Origin: an uncultured Lachnospiraceae bacterium
GTDB lineage: Bacteria; Bacillota; Clostridia; Lachnospirales; Lachnospiraceae
Direction of reading: 5' to 3'
DNA: 12,548 nt
NCBI GenBank assembly: GCA_934371475.1
Contig: CAKRNX010000057.1
Location: 1 to 12,548 of the forward strand
Positions 6,573 to 12,548 of the stretch are shown here, in pieces; positions within the stretch are counted from its first letter, which is position 1, and every line of letters starts with the position of its first letter. The translations under genes and the position numbers were made by a program. The notes under the pieces were generated by a model. The model saw only the letters and a program-made list of their open reading frames with translations. It was not told where the DNA came from and did no database searches.

Positions 6573-8318
6573 ATGGCTTTAGACGGAATTACCGTATCAA
6601 ATGTGGTAAAAGAACTGCAGGCTCAGCTGACGGACGCGCGTATCAGTAAGATCGCCCAGCCTGAAAGTGACGAGCTGATGCTTACTTTCAAGTGTACAGG
6701 CCGGACACAGGTCAGACTTCTGATGTCTGCCAGTGCCAGTCTGCCGCTGATTTATCTGACGGATGCCAATAAACCCGGCCCGATGACAGCCCCCAATTTC
6801 TGCATGCTGCTGCGCAAACACATAGGCGGCGGCAGGATTGTCAGGATCTGGCAGCCGGGACTGGAGCGCATTATTCATTTTGAGATTGAACATTATGATG
6901 AAATGGGAGACCTGCGGCACAAGGATCTGATCCTGGAGCTGATGGGCAAACACAGCAATATTATCTTCTGCGACGAAGACCATACCATCATTGACAGCAT
7001 CAAACACATTTCAGCACAGACAAGTTCTGTGCGCGAGGTGCTTCCGGGACGCACCTATTTTATTCCTGAGACACAGCACAAGGCAGATCCGCTTTGTACG
7101 GACGAGCAGGAATTCCTGGCAGCGGTTTTTTCCAAACCAATGCCGCTTTCCAAGGCGCTCTATACTTCTTATACCGGTATCAGTCCGGTAATCGCTGAGG
7201 AGCTGTGCCACCGGGCATCCCTGGAGTCCGATCAGAGCGCCGTTTCTATCGGAGAGCTGGAACAGATCCATCTGTTCAGCATTTTTTCTCATTTTGCCGA
7301 GGATGTGCGCGAAGGTAATTTTTCTCCAAACATCATATATGACAGCCATCATGTCCCGCTGGAATTTTCCTCTGTAAAGCTGAGTATGTACAATGACTGT
7401 GAAACGGTCTGCTTTGATTCTGTTTCACAGGTTCTGGAGCTTTACTATGCCCAAAAAAACGCTGTCACAAGGATCAGGCAGCGGTCTTCTGATCTTCGCC
7501 GGATTGTCACTACGGCACTGGACCGTACCAAGAAGAAGTATGAGCTTCAGACAAAACAGTTAAAAGATACGGAAAAACGTGAAAAATACCGGATCTGTGG
7601 GGAGCTGCTTCACACGTACGGCTACAGTGCGGCTCCCGGCGACCGTTCTCTCAAAGCGCTGAATTATTATACAGGGGAAGAAATTACCATACCGCTGGAT
7701 CCGACGCTGACAGCTGCTGAAAATGCCAAACGCTATTTTGAAAAATACAACAAGCAGAAGCGCACATTTGAAGCTCTGACCAAACTGCTGGAGGAGACAA
7801 AAGCGGATCTGGATCAGCTGGAGTCCATTCAGACTTTTCTCGATCTAGCCCTCTCAGAAGAGGATCTGGTGCAGGTGAAAGAAGAACTGATGGATGCGGG
7901 GTATATCAGGCGCAAATACACAGGTAAAAGAGTAAAGATTACTTCAAAGCCTTTCCATTACCGCACTCCTGATGGTTATGATATTTATGTAGGCAAAAAC
8001 AATTTCCAGAACGATGAGCTGACATTTAAATTTGCATCCGGCAATGACTGGTGGTTTCATGCCAAAGGTGCGCCGGGTTCCCATGTTATCGTCAAATCGA
8101 AGGGAGAAGAAATGCCGGACTCTGTATTTGAGGATGCGGCAAGCCTGGCGGCCTACTACTCTAAAAACAGAAATGCTGACAAGGTAGAGATTGATTATAT
8201 AGAAAAGAAACAGGTAAAGAAGCCAAACGGAGCCAAACCTGGATTTGTAGTCTACTATACAAACTATTCGATGGTCATCTCGCCCAATATCTCACGGCTC
8301 ACCCTGATAGAAGGATAA
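6573..8318 (+). CDS. rqcH: Rqc2/RqcH ribosome-associated quality control protein (NFACT family)
   Basis: The bacterial Rqc2 homologue; it binds stalled 50S subunits carrying peptidyl-tRNA and directs addition of C-terminal alanine tails that mark the nascent chain for degradation. Older annotations call it fibronectin-binding protein (FbpA). It has 581 residues, full length. The NFACT-N region (about 1-250) begins MALDGITVSNVVKEL and contains GRIVRIWQPGLERI; Glu98-Arg99 sits where Bacillus RqcH has the functionally important Asp-Arg pair. Coiled-coil arms lie at about 290-345 and 385-445. The NFACT-R domain (about 460-575) has the signature NDWWFHAKGAPGSHVIV (491-507) and the VVYYTNYSMVISPN end. 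It is transcribed alone, divergent from the yicC operon, and ends at a shared terminator. Confidence 0.93.
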   Translation: MALDGITVSNVVKELQAQLTDARISKIAQPESDELMLTFKCTGRTQVRLLMSASASLPLIYLTDANKPGPMTAPNFCMLLRKHIGGGRIVRIWQPGLERIIHFEIEHYDEMGDLRHKDLILELMGKHSNIIFCDEDHTIIDSIKHISAQTSSVREVLPGRTYFIPETQHKADPLCTDEQEFLAAVFSKPMPLSKALYTSYTGISPVIAEELCHRASLESDQSAVSIGELEQIHLFSIFSHFAEDVREGNFSPNIIYDSHHVPLEFSSVKLSMYNDCETVCFDSVSQVLELYYAQKNAVTRIRQRSSDLRRIVTTALDRTKKKYELQTKQLKDTEKREKYRICGELLHTYGYSAAPGDRSLKALNYYTGEEITIPLDPTLTAAENAKRYFEKYNKQKRTFEALTKLLEETKADLDQLESIQTFLDLALSEEDLVQVKEELMDAGYIRRKYTGKRVKITSKPFHYRTPDGYDIYVGKNNFQNDELTFKFASGNDWWFHAKGAPGSHVIVKSKGEEMPDSVFEDAASLAAYYSKNRNADKVEIDYIEKKQVKKPNGAKPGFVVYYTNYSMVISPNISRLTLIEG

Positions 8319-8322
8319 TATA

Positions 8323-8385
8323 AAAAGCAAAGCCCCGGAACTGTATGAAGCTGCAAAGAAGCTAAAACGGTTCCGGGGTTTATCA
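8323..8385. terminator. Bidirectional intrinsic terminator between rqcH and the DDAH gene
   Basis: CCCCGGAAC (8333-8341) and GTTCCGGGG (8370-8378) form a perfect 9-bp, GC-rich stem with a 28-base loop. On the minus strand the stem is followed by CTTTGCTTTTTAT, a good U-run for the ABC-DDAH operon. On the plus strand TTTATCAATTATTT follows, which is weaker but adequate for rqcH. It lies between two convergent genes. Confidence 0.8.
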
Positions 8386-8386
8386 A

Positions 8387-9169
8387 TTATTTCAGAGCTG
8401 AGAAACGCAGAGACAGGCAGCTTAATCCGCCATCGATCTTGCGAAACTCAGATGTATCTACCAGGATCACATCATATCCCATGCTGCGAACCAGTTTTTC
8501 TGTCTCGGGATATCCTGCCGGCACCAATACAGTGCCGTTCATCCAGATGCAGTTTGCCGCGTAAGCCTCATTTTCCGGGATAATATATTTGTTGTATTTC
8601 TGGAAATCCGGTTTGTCGATAAATTCTCCGGAAACCAGCATATTGTTGTTTTCCAGATAATTGACGCCCGTTTTCAGATGAAGCACCTTCTCAAGCGGTA
8701 CTTCGCTTCCTGACAGCCCATATTTCTCCAGAATTGCGATAAACTGGCGAATACCTTCTTCATTGGTACGCGCGCTGCGTCCTACATAGAAATGATCGCC
8801 TACCATCATGACATCTCCGCCTTCCAGAGTGCCGGGGGCCTTAATGTACTCGATTTTGTCTTCCGGATAGAACTGTCTGATCACAGGGATCATTGCTTCG
8901 ATCTCGCCTTTTCTGGTGGAAGCACCGGGATTGGTGATGATTGCACAGGCTCTGGTCAGTACTGCATCATCTTCTACGAAGCAAGAATCCGGATATTCAT
9001 CGCTGGGCGGCAGAACGGTTACTTCTACGCCGGTCTTCTTCAGCGCCTCTATATAGGTAGCATGCTGTTTTAATGCCAGCTCATAATCGGGAGCGCCAAG
9101 CTGCGGATTGGAGGTAATACCTTCCACCACACGTTTACAGGGAGTACGAACAATTACATTTTTAAACAT
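8387..9169 (-). CDS. Dimethylarginine dimethylaminohydrolase (DDAH)-like hydrolase
   Basis: A soluble enzyme of 260 residues in the guanidino-modifying (amidinotransferase/arginine deiminase) superfamily. DDAH hydrolyses NG-methylated arginines to citrulline and dimethylamine or methylamine. The length and catalytic spacing match bacterial DDAH rather than arginine deiminase (about 400 residues): Glu116 in LEGGD, His164 in VLHLKTG and nucleophile Cys251 in GGLSCLSLRF. These equal the Pseudomonas aeruginosa DDAH residues Glu114, His162 and Cys249, each shifted by two. The substrate-side acidic cluster is PDSCFVEDDAV (Asp61, Glu66, Asp67). It has no signal peptide. AGAGG lies 9 bases before the ATG. 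It is the last gene of an amino-acid ABC transporter operon, 39 bases after the ATPase gene, so the transported ligand is probably its substrate. Another guanidino hydrolase activity cannot be excluded from sequence alone. Confidence 0.85.
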   Translation of the reverse strand: MFKNVIVRTPCKRVVEGITSNPQLGAPDYELALKQHATYIEALKKTGVEVTVLPPSDEYPDSCFVEDDAVLTRACAIITNPGASTRKGEIEAMIPVIRQFYPEDKIEYIKAPGTLEGGDVMMVGDHFYVGRSARTNEEGIRQFIAILEKYGLSGSEVPLEKVLHLKTGVNYLENNNMLVSGEFIDKPDFQKYNKYIIPENEAYAANCIWMNGTVLVPAGYPETEKLVRSMGYDVILVDTSEFRKIDGGLSCLSLRFSALK

Positions 9170-9208
9170 AGTAAAATACCTCTTTCTTATTATTTATCTT
9201 ATCCAGCA

Positions 9209-9931
9209 TCAAAGTACCTTGGACAGAAAGTCCTGCAGGCGCGGATCCTTCGGATGTGCAAAAAATTCTTCCGGACCGTTTTCTTCTTTGATTTTGCCTT
9301 CATCAATAAACAGAACGCGGGAAGCTACTCTTCTCGCAAATCCCATTTCATGGGTAACAATCACCATGGTCATCCCGTCGTTGGCCAGCTCCTCGATCAG
9401 CTGCAGCACTTCTCCTACCATCTCGGGATCCAGTGCGCTGGTCGGTTCGTCAAAAAGCATTACGTCAGGATTCATGGCCAGAGCACGCACGATGGCGATA
9501 CGCTGTTTCTGTCCGCCGGAAAGCATAGCCGGATAGGTATCTGCCTTGTCCAGCAGTCCGATACGCTCCAGCAGCTGTCGGGCCGTCTTTTCTGCTTCCT
9601 CTTTTGTTTTAAGTTTGAGCTGTACCGGAGCCAGTGTAATATTCTGAAGTATCGTCAGGTGTGGGAACAGGTTAAAGTGCTGGAACACCATTCCCATTTT
9701 ACGGCGCGCCATATCTTCATCGGCAGAAGGATCCGTCAGATCAATTCCCTCAAAAATTACGTGGCCGCTGTCAGGCTCTTCCAGAAGATTAAGACAGCGC
9801 AGGAAGGTACTCTTACCGCTTCCTGAAGGTCCGAGGATGACAACTCTCTCTCCTTTTTCTATAGTAGTGCTGATCCCATCCAGCACCTTCAGTTTGCCAA
9901 AACTTTTATGAAGATCTTTAACTTCTATCAC
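9209..9931 (-). CDS. Polar amino acid ABC transporter, ATP-binding protein
   Basis: The cytoplasmic ATPase of an importer of the GlnQ/HisP/ArtP class, with 240 residues. It has Walker A GPSGSGKST (34-42), Q-loop Gln84 in VFQHFNLFPH, signature LSGGQ (137-141), Walker B DVMLFDEP (156-163), the D-loop SALD and His194 in THEMGFAR. The MGFAR motif after the H-loop is typical of amino-acid importers. It begins with GTG at 9931, with AGGAGG 10 bases upstream, and overlaps the permease gene by 14 bases, so translation is likely coupled. The subfamily cannot be narrowed to one amino acid from the ATPase. Confidence 0.94.
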   Translation of the reverse strand: MIEVKDLHKSFGKLKVLDGISTTIEKGERVVILGPSGSGKSTFLRCLNLLEEPDSGHVIFEGIDLTDPSADEDMARRKMGMVFQHFNLFPHLTILQNITLAPVQLKLKTKEEAEKTARQLLERIGLLDKADTYPAMLSGGQKQRIAIVRALAMNPDVMLFDEPTSALDPEMVGEVLQLIEELANDGMTMVIVTHEMGFARRVASRVLFIDEGKIKEENGPEEFFAHPKDPRLQDFLSKVL

Positions 9932-10637
9932 TCTTAGCCAGCCTCCTCTCCAGTTGTCTTACAGCCATAGACAGACCAAATACAAGTATAAAATAAATCA
10001 ATGCAACAGAAACCAGCGGGAAAAATGCCAAAAGGGTACGGCTCCTTACCAGATCGCTGGCCCGGGTCAGATCCACTACTGCGATCATGCCCACAACAGA
10101 CGTTTCTTTCAACACAGCGATACCCTCATTACAAAGCGCCGGAAGAATATTTTTGACAGCCTGTGGCAGAATGATTTTGCGCATGGTCGTCACTCTGGAA
10201 AGACCAAGAGAACGGCCCGCCTCCATCTGTCCTATGTCCACGGAATTGATGCCTCCTCGAATCACCTCGGAAACATAGGCGGAAGAGTTTAGCCCGAAAG
10301 CAATACAGGCGACCAGTATCTTATCTTTTCCCGCCATAAGAAGAAAAGCCATAATCATCAGCTGAATAGCCACAGGAGTGCCGCGCATAACAGCCACATA
10401 CACCATGCATACCTTGTCAGCAATGGCGACAAGGTATGTCATCAGAGTTTTTCTTTTGTGCTTCTGAGCCGCATTATAGTGTATCACTGCGATTACAGTG
10501 CCCAGAACCACACCGATCAGTGCTGCCACGATAGTGATCAGCAGTGTGTTCTTAAAACCTGTTAAAAATACTTTCCATCGATTATCGATAATAAATGTAC
10601 TTTTAAACTGCATTACAAGTGTATCCCAAAATCCCAT
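9918..10637 (-). CDS. Polar amino acid ABC transporter, permease
   Basis: A membrane permease of the HisMQ/GlnP class, with 239 residues from the ATG at 10637. An upstream ATG at 10685 in the same frame would start before the strong AAGGAGGAG site, which lies 8 bases ahead of 10637, so the shorter form is used. It has hydrophobic segments at about 28-52, 68-101 (containing RGTP at 85-88), 105-125 and 203-225. The cytoplasmic EAA loop is EAGRSLGLS (139-147), followed by LPQAVKNILPALCNE, which docks onto the ATPase. Only one permease gene is present, so it probably works as a homodimer. A basic tail (RQLERRLAKSDR) ends the protein. Confidence 0.94.
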   Translation of the reverse strand: MGFWDTLVMQFKSTFIIDNRWKVFLTGFKNTLLITIVAALIGVVLGTVIAVIHYNAAQKHKRKTLMTYLVAIADKVCMVYVAVMRGTPVAIQLMIMAFLLMAGKDKILVACIAFGLNSSAYVSEVIRGGINSVDIGQMEAGRSLGLSRVTTMRKIILPQAVKNILPALCNEGIAVLKETSVVGMIAVVDLTRASDLVRSRTLLAFFPLVSVALIYFILVFGLSMAVRQLERRLAKSDRS

Positions 10638-10670
10638 GCAGATAACTCCTCCTTTTATAAAACAGCAAGA

Positions 10671-10699
10671 CTGCCCTGAAGGCATTTGCTCCAGGGCAG
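10671..10699 (-). terminator. Intercistronic hairpin between binding-protein and permease genes
   Basis: CTGCCCTG and CAGGGCAG form a perfect 8-bp GC-rich stem with a 13-base loop, followed on the minus strand by TCTTGCTGTTTTAT. It lies in the 195-base gap of the operon. Such hairpins usually act as leaky terminators or 3' stabilisers that keep the binding protein more abundant than the membrane parts. Confidence 0.6.
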
Positions 10700-10832
10700 A
10701 CCACCATTTTTAGTTTGATTGGGACATTCTCATCAACAGAGATATATCCGATTAATACCAAATAAATCCCTGATACCCCAATGTCTGCAGGCAGACAGGC
10801 ATCAATTATTTCATCTGGTTACATGCAGTGTA

Positions 10833-11684
10833 TTATTTCGCTTCCGTCTCATCCTCGCTTACCAGAGAAGATTTCTCTACCTGATTTACGAAATACTCAT
10901 TGAAAGTACCGTCAGCTACGATAGGATCAAGGATCTCATTGATTTTGTCCAGAAGTGCAGTGTTGCCTTTCTTTACAGCGATACCATAGCTCTCGTCTGT
11001 AGTGTGTCCGTCTTCATAAGTCAGCTCAAAACACTTCAGCCCATCATTGACTGCGCACAGATTTTCTGCCAGAGGTCCGTCACATACAATTGCCTGAAGC
11101 ACACCATTTTTCAGATCCATACATGCATCTGTCAGGCTCTTGTACTGCGCATAGCTGGCTCCGGTTCCGTTTAACACGCCGTCGTCCAGATCAATCTCAT
11201 CACATACAAGGAAATCTCCGGTGGTTCCCAGATGGGTGCCGATTGTATATCCGGCCAGATCCTCAACATTTGTGACATCATCATTGTCATCGGCTACGAT
11301 GATATACTGCTGTGCAACAGTATAAGGATCACTGAAATCCATGGTCAGTTTTCTCTCATCGGTAATAGTCATGGCGGCCAGAATCATATCTGCCTCACCG
11401 CTGTCTACATAAGTAGAAAGAGTATCAAAAGATACGTTGATGATTTTCAGTTCTACGCCAAGTGCATCTGCGATTGCTTTTCCGAGATCTACATCACAGC
11501 CGTCTACTTCACCATTCTCGCCGATATACTCATAGGGAGCCCAAGCAGCGTCGGTAGCCATGGTAATATAACCCTGCTCAATAATTTTATCTACGGTAGT
11601 CTCTTCTGCCTGAACAGAACCAGCCAGCATCATACATGCAGCCGCAACACTGAGTGCCATTGCTAAACTCTTTTTTGCTTTCAT
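10833..11684 (-). CDS. Amino acid ABC transporter substrate-binding protein (SBP family 3)
   Basis: An extracellular binding protein of 283 residues from the ATG at 11684, which has AGGAGGAG 6 bases upstream; the frame extends to 11756 without a site. Residues 1-26 are a signal peptide, with likely cleavage after VQA. Cys17 lies in the hydrophobic core in AAAC, which is not a proper lipobox. The family-3 features are a ligand region DAAWAPYEY (45-53), DVDLGKAIADALGVEL, DSGEADMILAAMTITDERK (94-112) with Arg111 expected to bind the alpha-carboxylate, and MDFSDPY (115-121). The mature part has six cysteines (63, 161, 188, 201, 210, 218), many for this family. The tail is acidic. It is the first gene of the operon with the permease, ATPase and DDAH-like hydrolase, so the ligand may be arginine, methylated arginine or a similar compound; that is inference. 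Confidence 0.92.
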   Translation of the reverse strand: MKAKKSLAMALSVAAACMMLAGSVQAEETTVDKIIEQGYITMATDAAWAPYEYIGENGEVDGCDVDLGKAIADALGVELKIINVSFDTLSTYVDSGEADMILAAMTITDERKLTMDFSDPYTVAQQYIIVADDNDDVTNVEDLAGYTIGTHLGTTGDFLVCDEIDLDDGVLNGTGASYAQYKSLTDACMDLKNGVLQAIVCDGPLAENLCAVNDGLKCFELTYEDGHTTDESYGIAVKKGNTALLDKINEILDPIVADGTFNEYFVNQVEKSSLVSEDETEAK

Positions 11685-11744
11685 TTTAATCTCCTCCTCA
11701 ATAATTGTATCAATGAAATTCTGTCTTTCTTTACTCTGATTGCT

Positions 11745-11773
11745 ATCATAGCGCATATTTTCTGATTTGTAAA
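11745..11773 (-). promoter_or_regulatory. SigA-type promoter of the ABC transporter-DDAH operon
   Basis: On the minus strand TTTACA (11773-11768) and TATGAT (11750-11745) are separated by 17 bases, and A/T-rich sequence upstream could act as an UP element. The start point would be near 11738, giving a leader of about 54 bases before the binding-protein gene. Confidence 0.8.
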
Positions 11774-11774
11774 C

Positions 11775-11833
11775 TATATTTTTGCATAAATAATGATTAA
11801 AAACTAATTTTTATGAATAATTATACTTTGCAT
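11775..11833. repeat. Direct repeats upstream of the ABC-DDAH promoter, possible operator
   Basis: TATATTTTTGCAT (11775-11787) and TATACTTTGCAT (11822-11833) are near-identical and about 46 bases apart. The first abuts the -35 element. The segment TATGAATAATTATAC just before the second resembles an ArgR/AhrC half-site (TGAAT followed by A/T bases). A palindrome ATGATATCAT (11832-11841) overlaps the second copy. These could bind a regulator such as ArgR, but the match is partial. Confidence 0.35.
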
Positions 11834-11841
11834 GATATCAT

Positions 11842-12010
11842 TACGATTACAGTAACGAAGAGTTTTATTCCATCTGTATCCCTGCATAATGGCGCTGGGA
11901 ATTGCAGGAGTGCATAGCATGTAACAATTCCTGCAATCATGTTATATATAGAACAGGGAAATATTCCGTAATCTGTAATTTATACTGTTTTAGGAATACA
12001 GCGGCATTTT
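11842..12010. other. Intergenic region with competing inverted repeats
   Basis: Together with the promoter region this makes a 326-base gap between genes. ATTGCAGGA (11901-11909) and TCCTGCAAT (11929-11937) form a perfect 9-bp stem, extendable by a G-U and a T-A pair. CCTGCA at 11881-11886 could instead pair with TGCAGG at 11903-11908. No U-run follows on either strand, so it is not a standard terminator. A weaker repeat, CATTAC/GTAACG, is at 11839-11857. No gene, tRNA or known riboswitch was recognised. Confidence 0.45.
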
Positions 12011-12548
12011 TTATTCATGATCAAATCCCAGATCGTAATCTTCTCTGGTAAAACGGTGATACGTCAGTCCGAAGTCATCCTCTTCTACGCAGTATACATA
12101 TTCATCCGGATCCCCGTCAGGGAAATAAAATACATGCCCCAGGCCGCCGTGTTCTTCATCTTTTTCCAGATATGTCACCCCGGCTTCTGAGGCTGCCCGT
12201 GAAAAGCAGCTGCGCACCTGAGCCAGTGTATTGCCCGGAAATGTAATAGTATGCAAAAACTGTTTTAAAAATTCGGGTTCAGGGATCTGATCCGCAATAT
12301 ATTCACACCCCTTTTCTGAAATATCAAGGCAGTACCGCCCTTCTTTTGAGGAGATATTGATCCTGCCGAGCCGCTCAGCAGTTGTTTCCGAAAATGTCTG
12401 CAGTGCTGCATCCAGACCGCGAATAGAAGTATCCTGTGGAAGCTTCAGCATCCGTTTCAGCGAATCTGCCGGATAATACAGCCGCATATGACCTTTCTGG
12501 TATCCAATTTTGATCTGCCACTCTTTGATGGTATCAATCAGCTGGCGT
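12011..12548 (-). CDS. DUF3877-like protein (5' end outside window)
   Basis: The frame is open to the right edge: the 20 codons upstream of the internal ATG at 12487 contain no stop and read RQLIDTIKEWQIKIGYQKGH, so the gene starts beyond the window. In all, 178 residues are visible. The segments LIDTIKEWQIKIGYQK and MRLYYPADSLKRML match what is remembered of DUF3877, a family of unknown function found in Lachnospiraceae and relatives. The middle contains ISSKEGRYCLDISEKGCEYI and the C-terminal third is very acidic (DGDPDEYVYCVEEDDFGLTYHRF). No signal peptide or membrane segment is visible, so it is probably cytoplasmic. It is on the same strand as the ABC operon but separated by 326 bases with a separate promoter. 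Confidence 0.7.
   Translation of the reverse strand, partial: RQLIDTIKEWQIKIGYQKGHMRLYYPADSLKRMLKLPQDTSIRGLDAALQTFSETTAERLGRINISSKEGRYCLDISEKGCEYIADQIPEPEFLKQFLHTITFPGNTLAQVRSCFSRAASEAGVTYLEKDEEHGGLGHVFYFPDGDPDEYVYCVEEDDFGLTYHRFTREDYDLGFDHE

Noticed and set aside
8387..9169. Arginine deiminase (ArcA) identity for the hydrolase
   Set aside because: The protein is far shorter than ArcA, and its triad spacing fits DDAH. No arc genes are adjacent.
11685..11756. N-terminal extension of the binding protein from the ATG at 11756
   Set aside because: It would overlap the predicted -10, lacks a ribosome binding site and would bury the signal peptide; the ATG at 11684 has a strong site.

Overview
The window looks like chromosomal DNA from a gut-type Clostridia, most probably Lachnospiraceae. 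The reasons are the gene order yicC-remA-gmk-rpoZ-rimO-pgsA, the Gram-positive genes remA and rqcH, strong AGGAGG-type ribosome binding sites, a DUF3877-like protein and moderate GC content. No tRNA, rRNA, CRISPR array, transposase or phage gene was seen.

Layout from left to right. (1) Positions 1-850, minus strand: the start of an exported protein, probably a secreted CbiK-type sirohydrochlorin cobaltochelatase. It sits behind a clear cobalamin riboswitch (632-780) with a plausible terminator platform (416-443). (2) Positions 851-1543, minus: an orphan OmpR-type response regulator whose receiver domain has lost the phospho-acceptor Asp (Glu instead), the switch Thr and the conserved Lys. (3) Positions 1586-6391, minus: a compact housekeeping operon in transcription order yicC, remA, gmk, rpoZ, a DUF308/HdeD membrane protein gene, rimO and pgsA. 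It has a textbook promoter at 6459-6487 and ends in a terminator whose hairpin contains the pgsA stop codon. (4) Positions 6514-8318, plus: rqcH (NFACT family, ribosome rescue), divergent from the operon and with its own promoter. (5) Positions 8323-8385: a hairpin terminator shared by two converging units. (6) Positions 8387-11773, minus: a four-gene unit of amino-acid-binding protein, permease, ATPase and a DDAH-type dimethylarginine hydrolase. It has a strong promoter, and a hairpin lies between the binding protein and permease genes. (7) Positions 11774-12010: an AT-rich intergenic region with repeats and competing hairpins. (8) Positions 12011-12548, minus: a DUF3877-like cytoplasmic protein whose 5' end lies beyond the window.

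The housekeeping block joins RNA decay (YicC), nucleotide supply (Gmk), transcription (omega), ribosome modification (RimO), matrix or osmotic regulation (RemA) and phospholipid synthesis (PgsA). RqcH adds ribosome-associated quality control. The most interesting accessory unit is the ABC importer linked to a DDAH-like enzyme. It reads as a pathway for taking up methylated arginine (or a related guanidino compound) and hydrolysing it to citrulline plus an amine. The second is the degenerate response regulator, which may work without phosphorylation.
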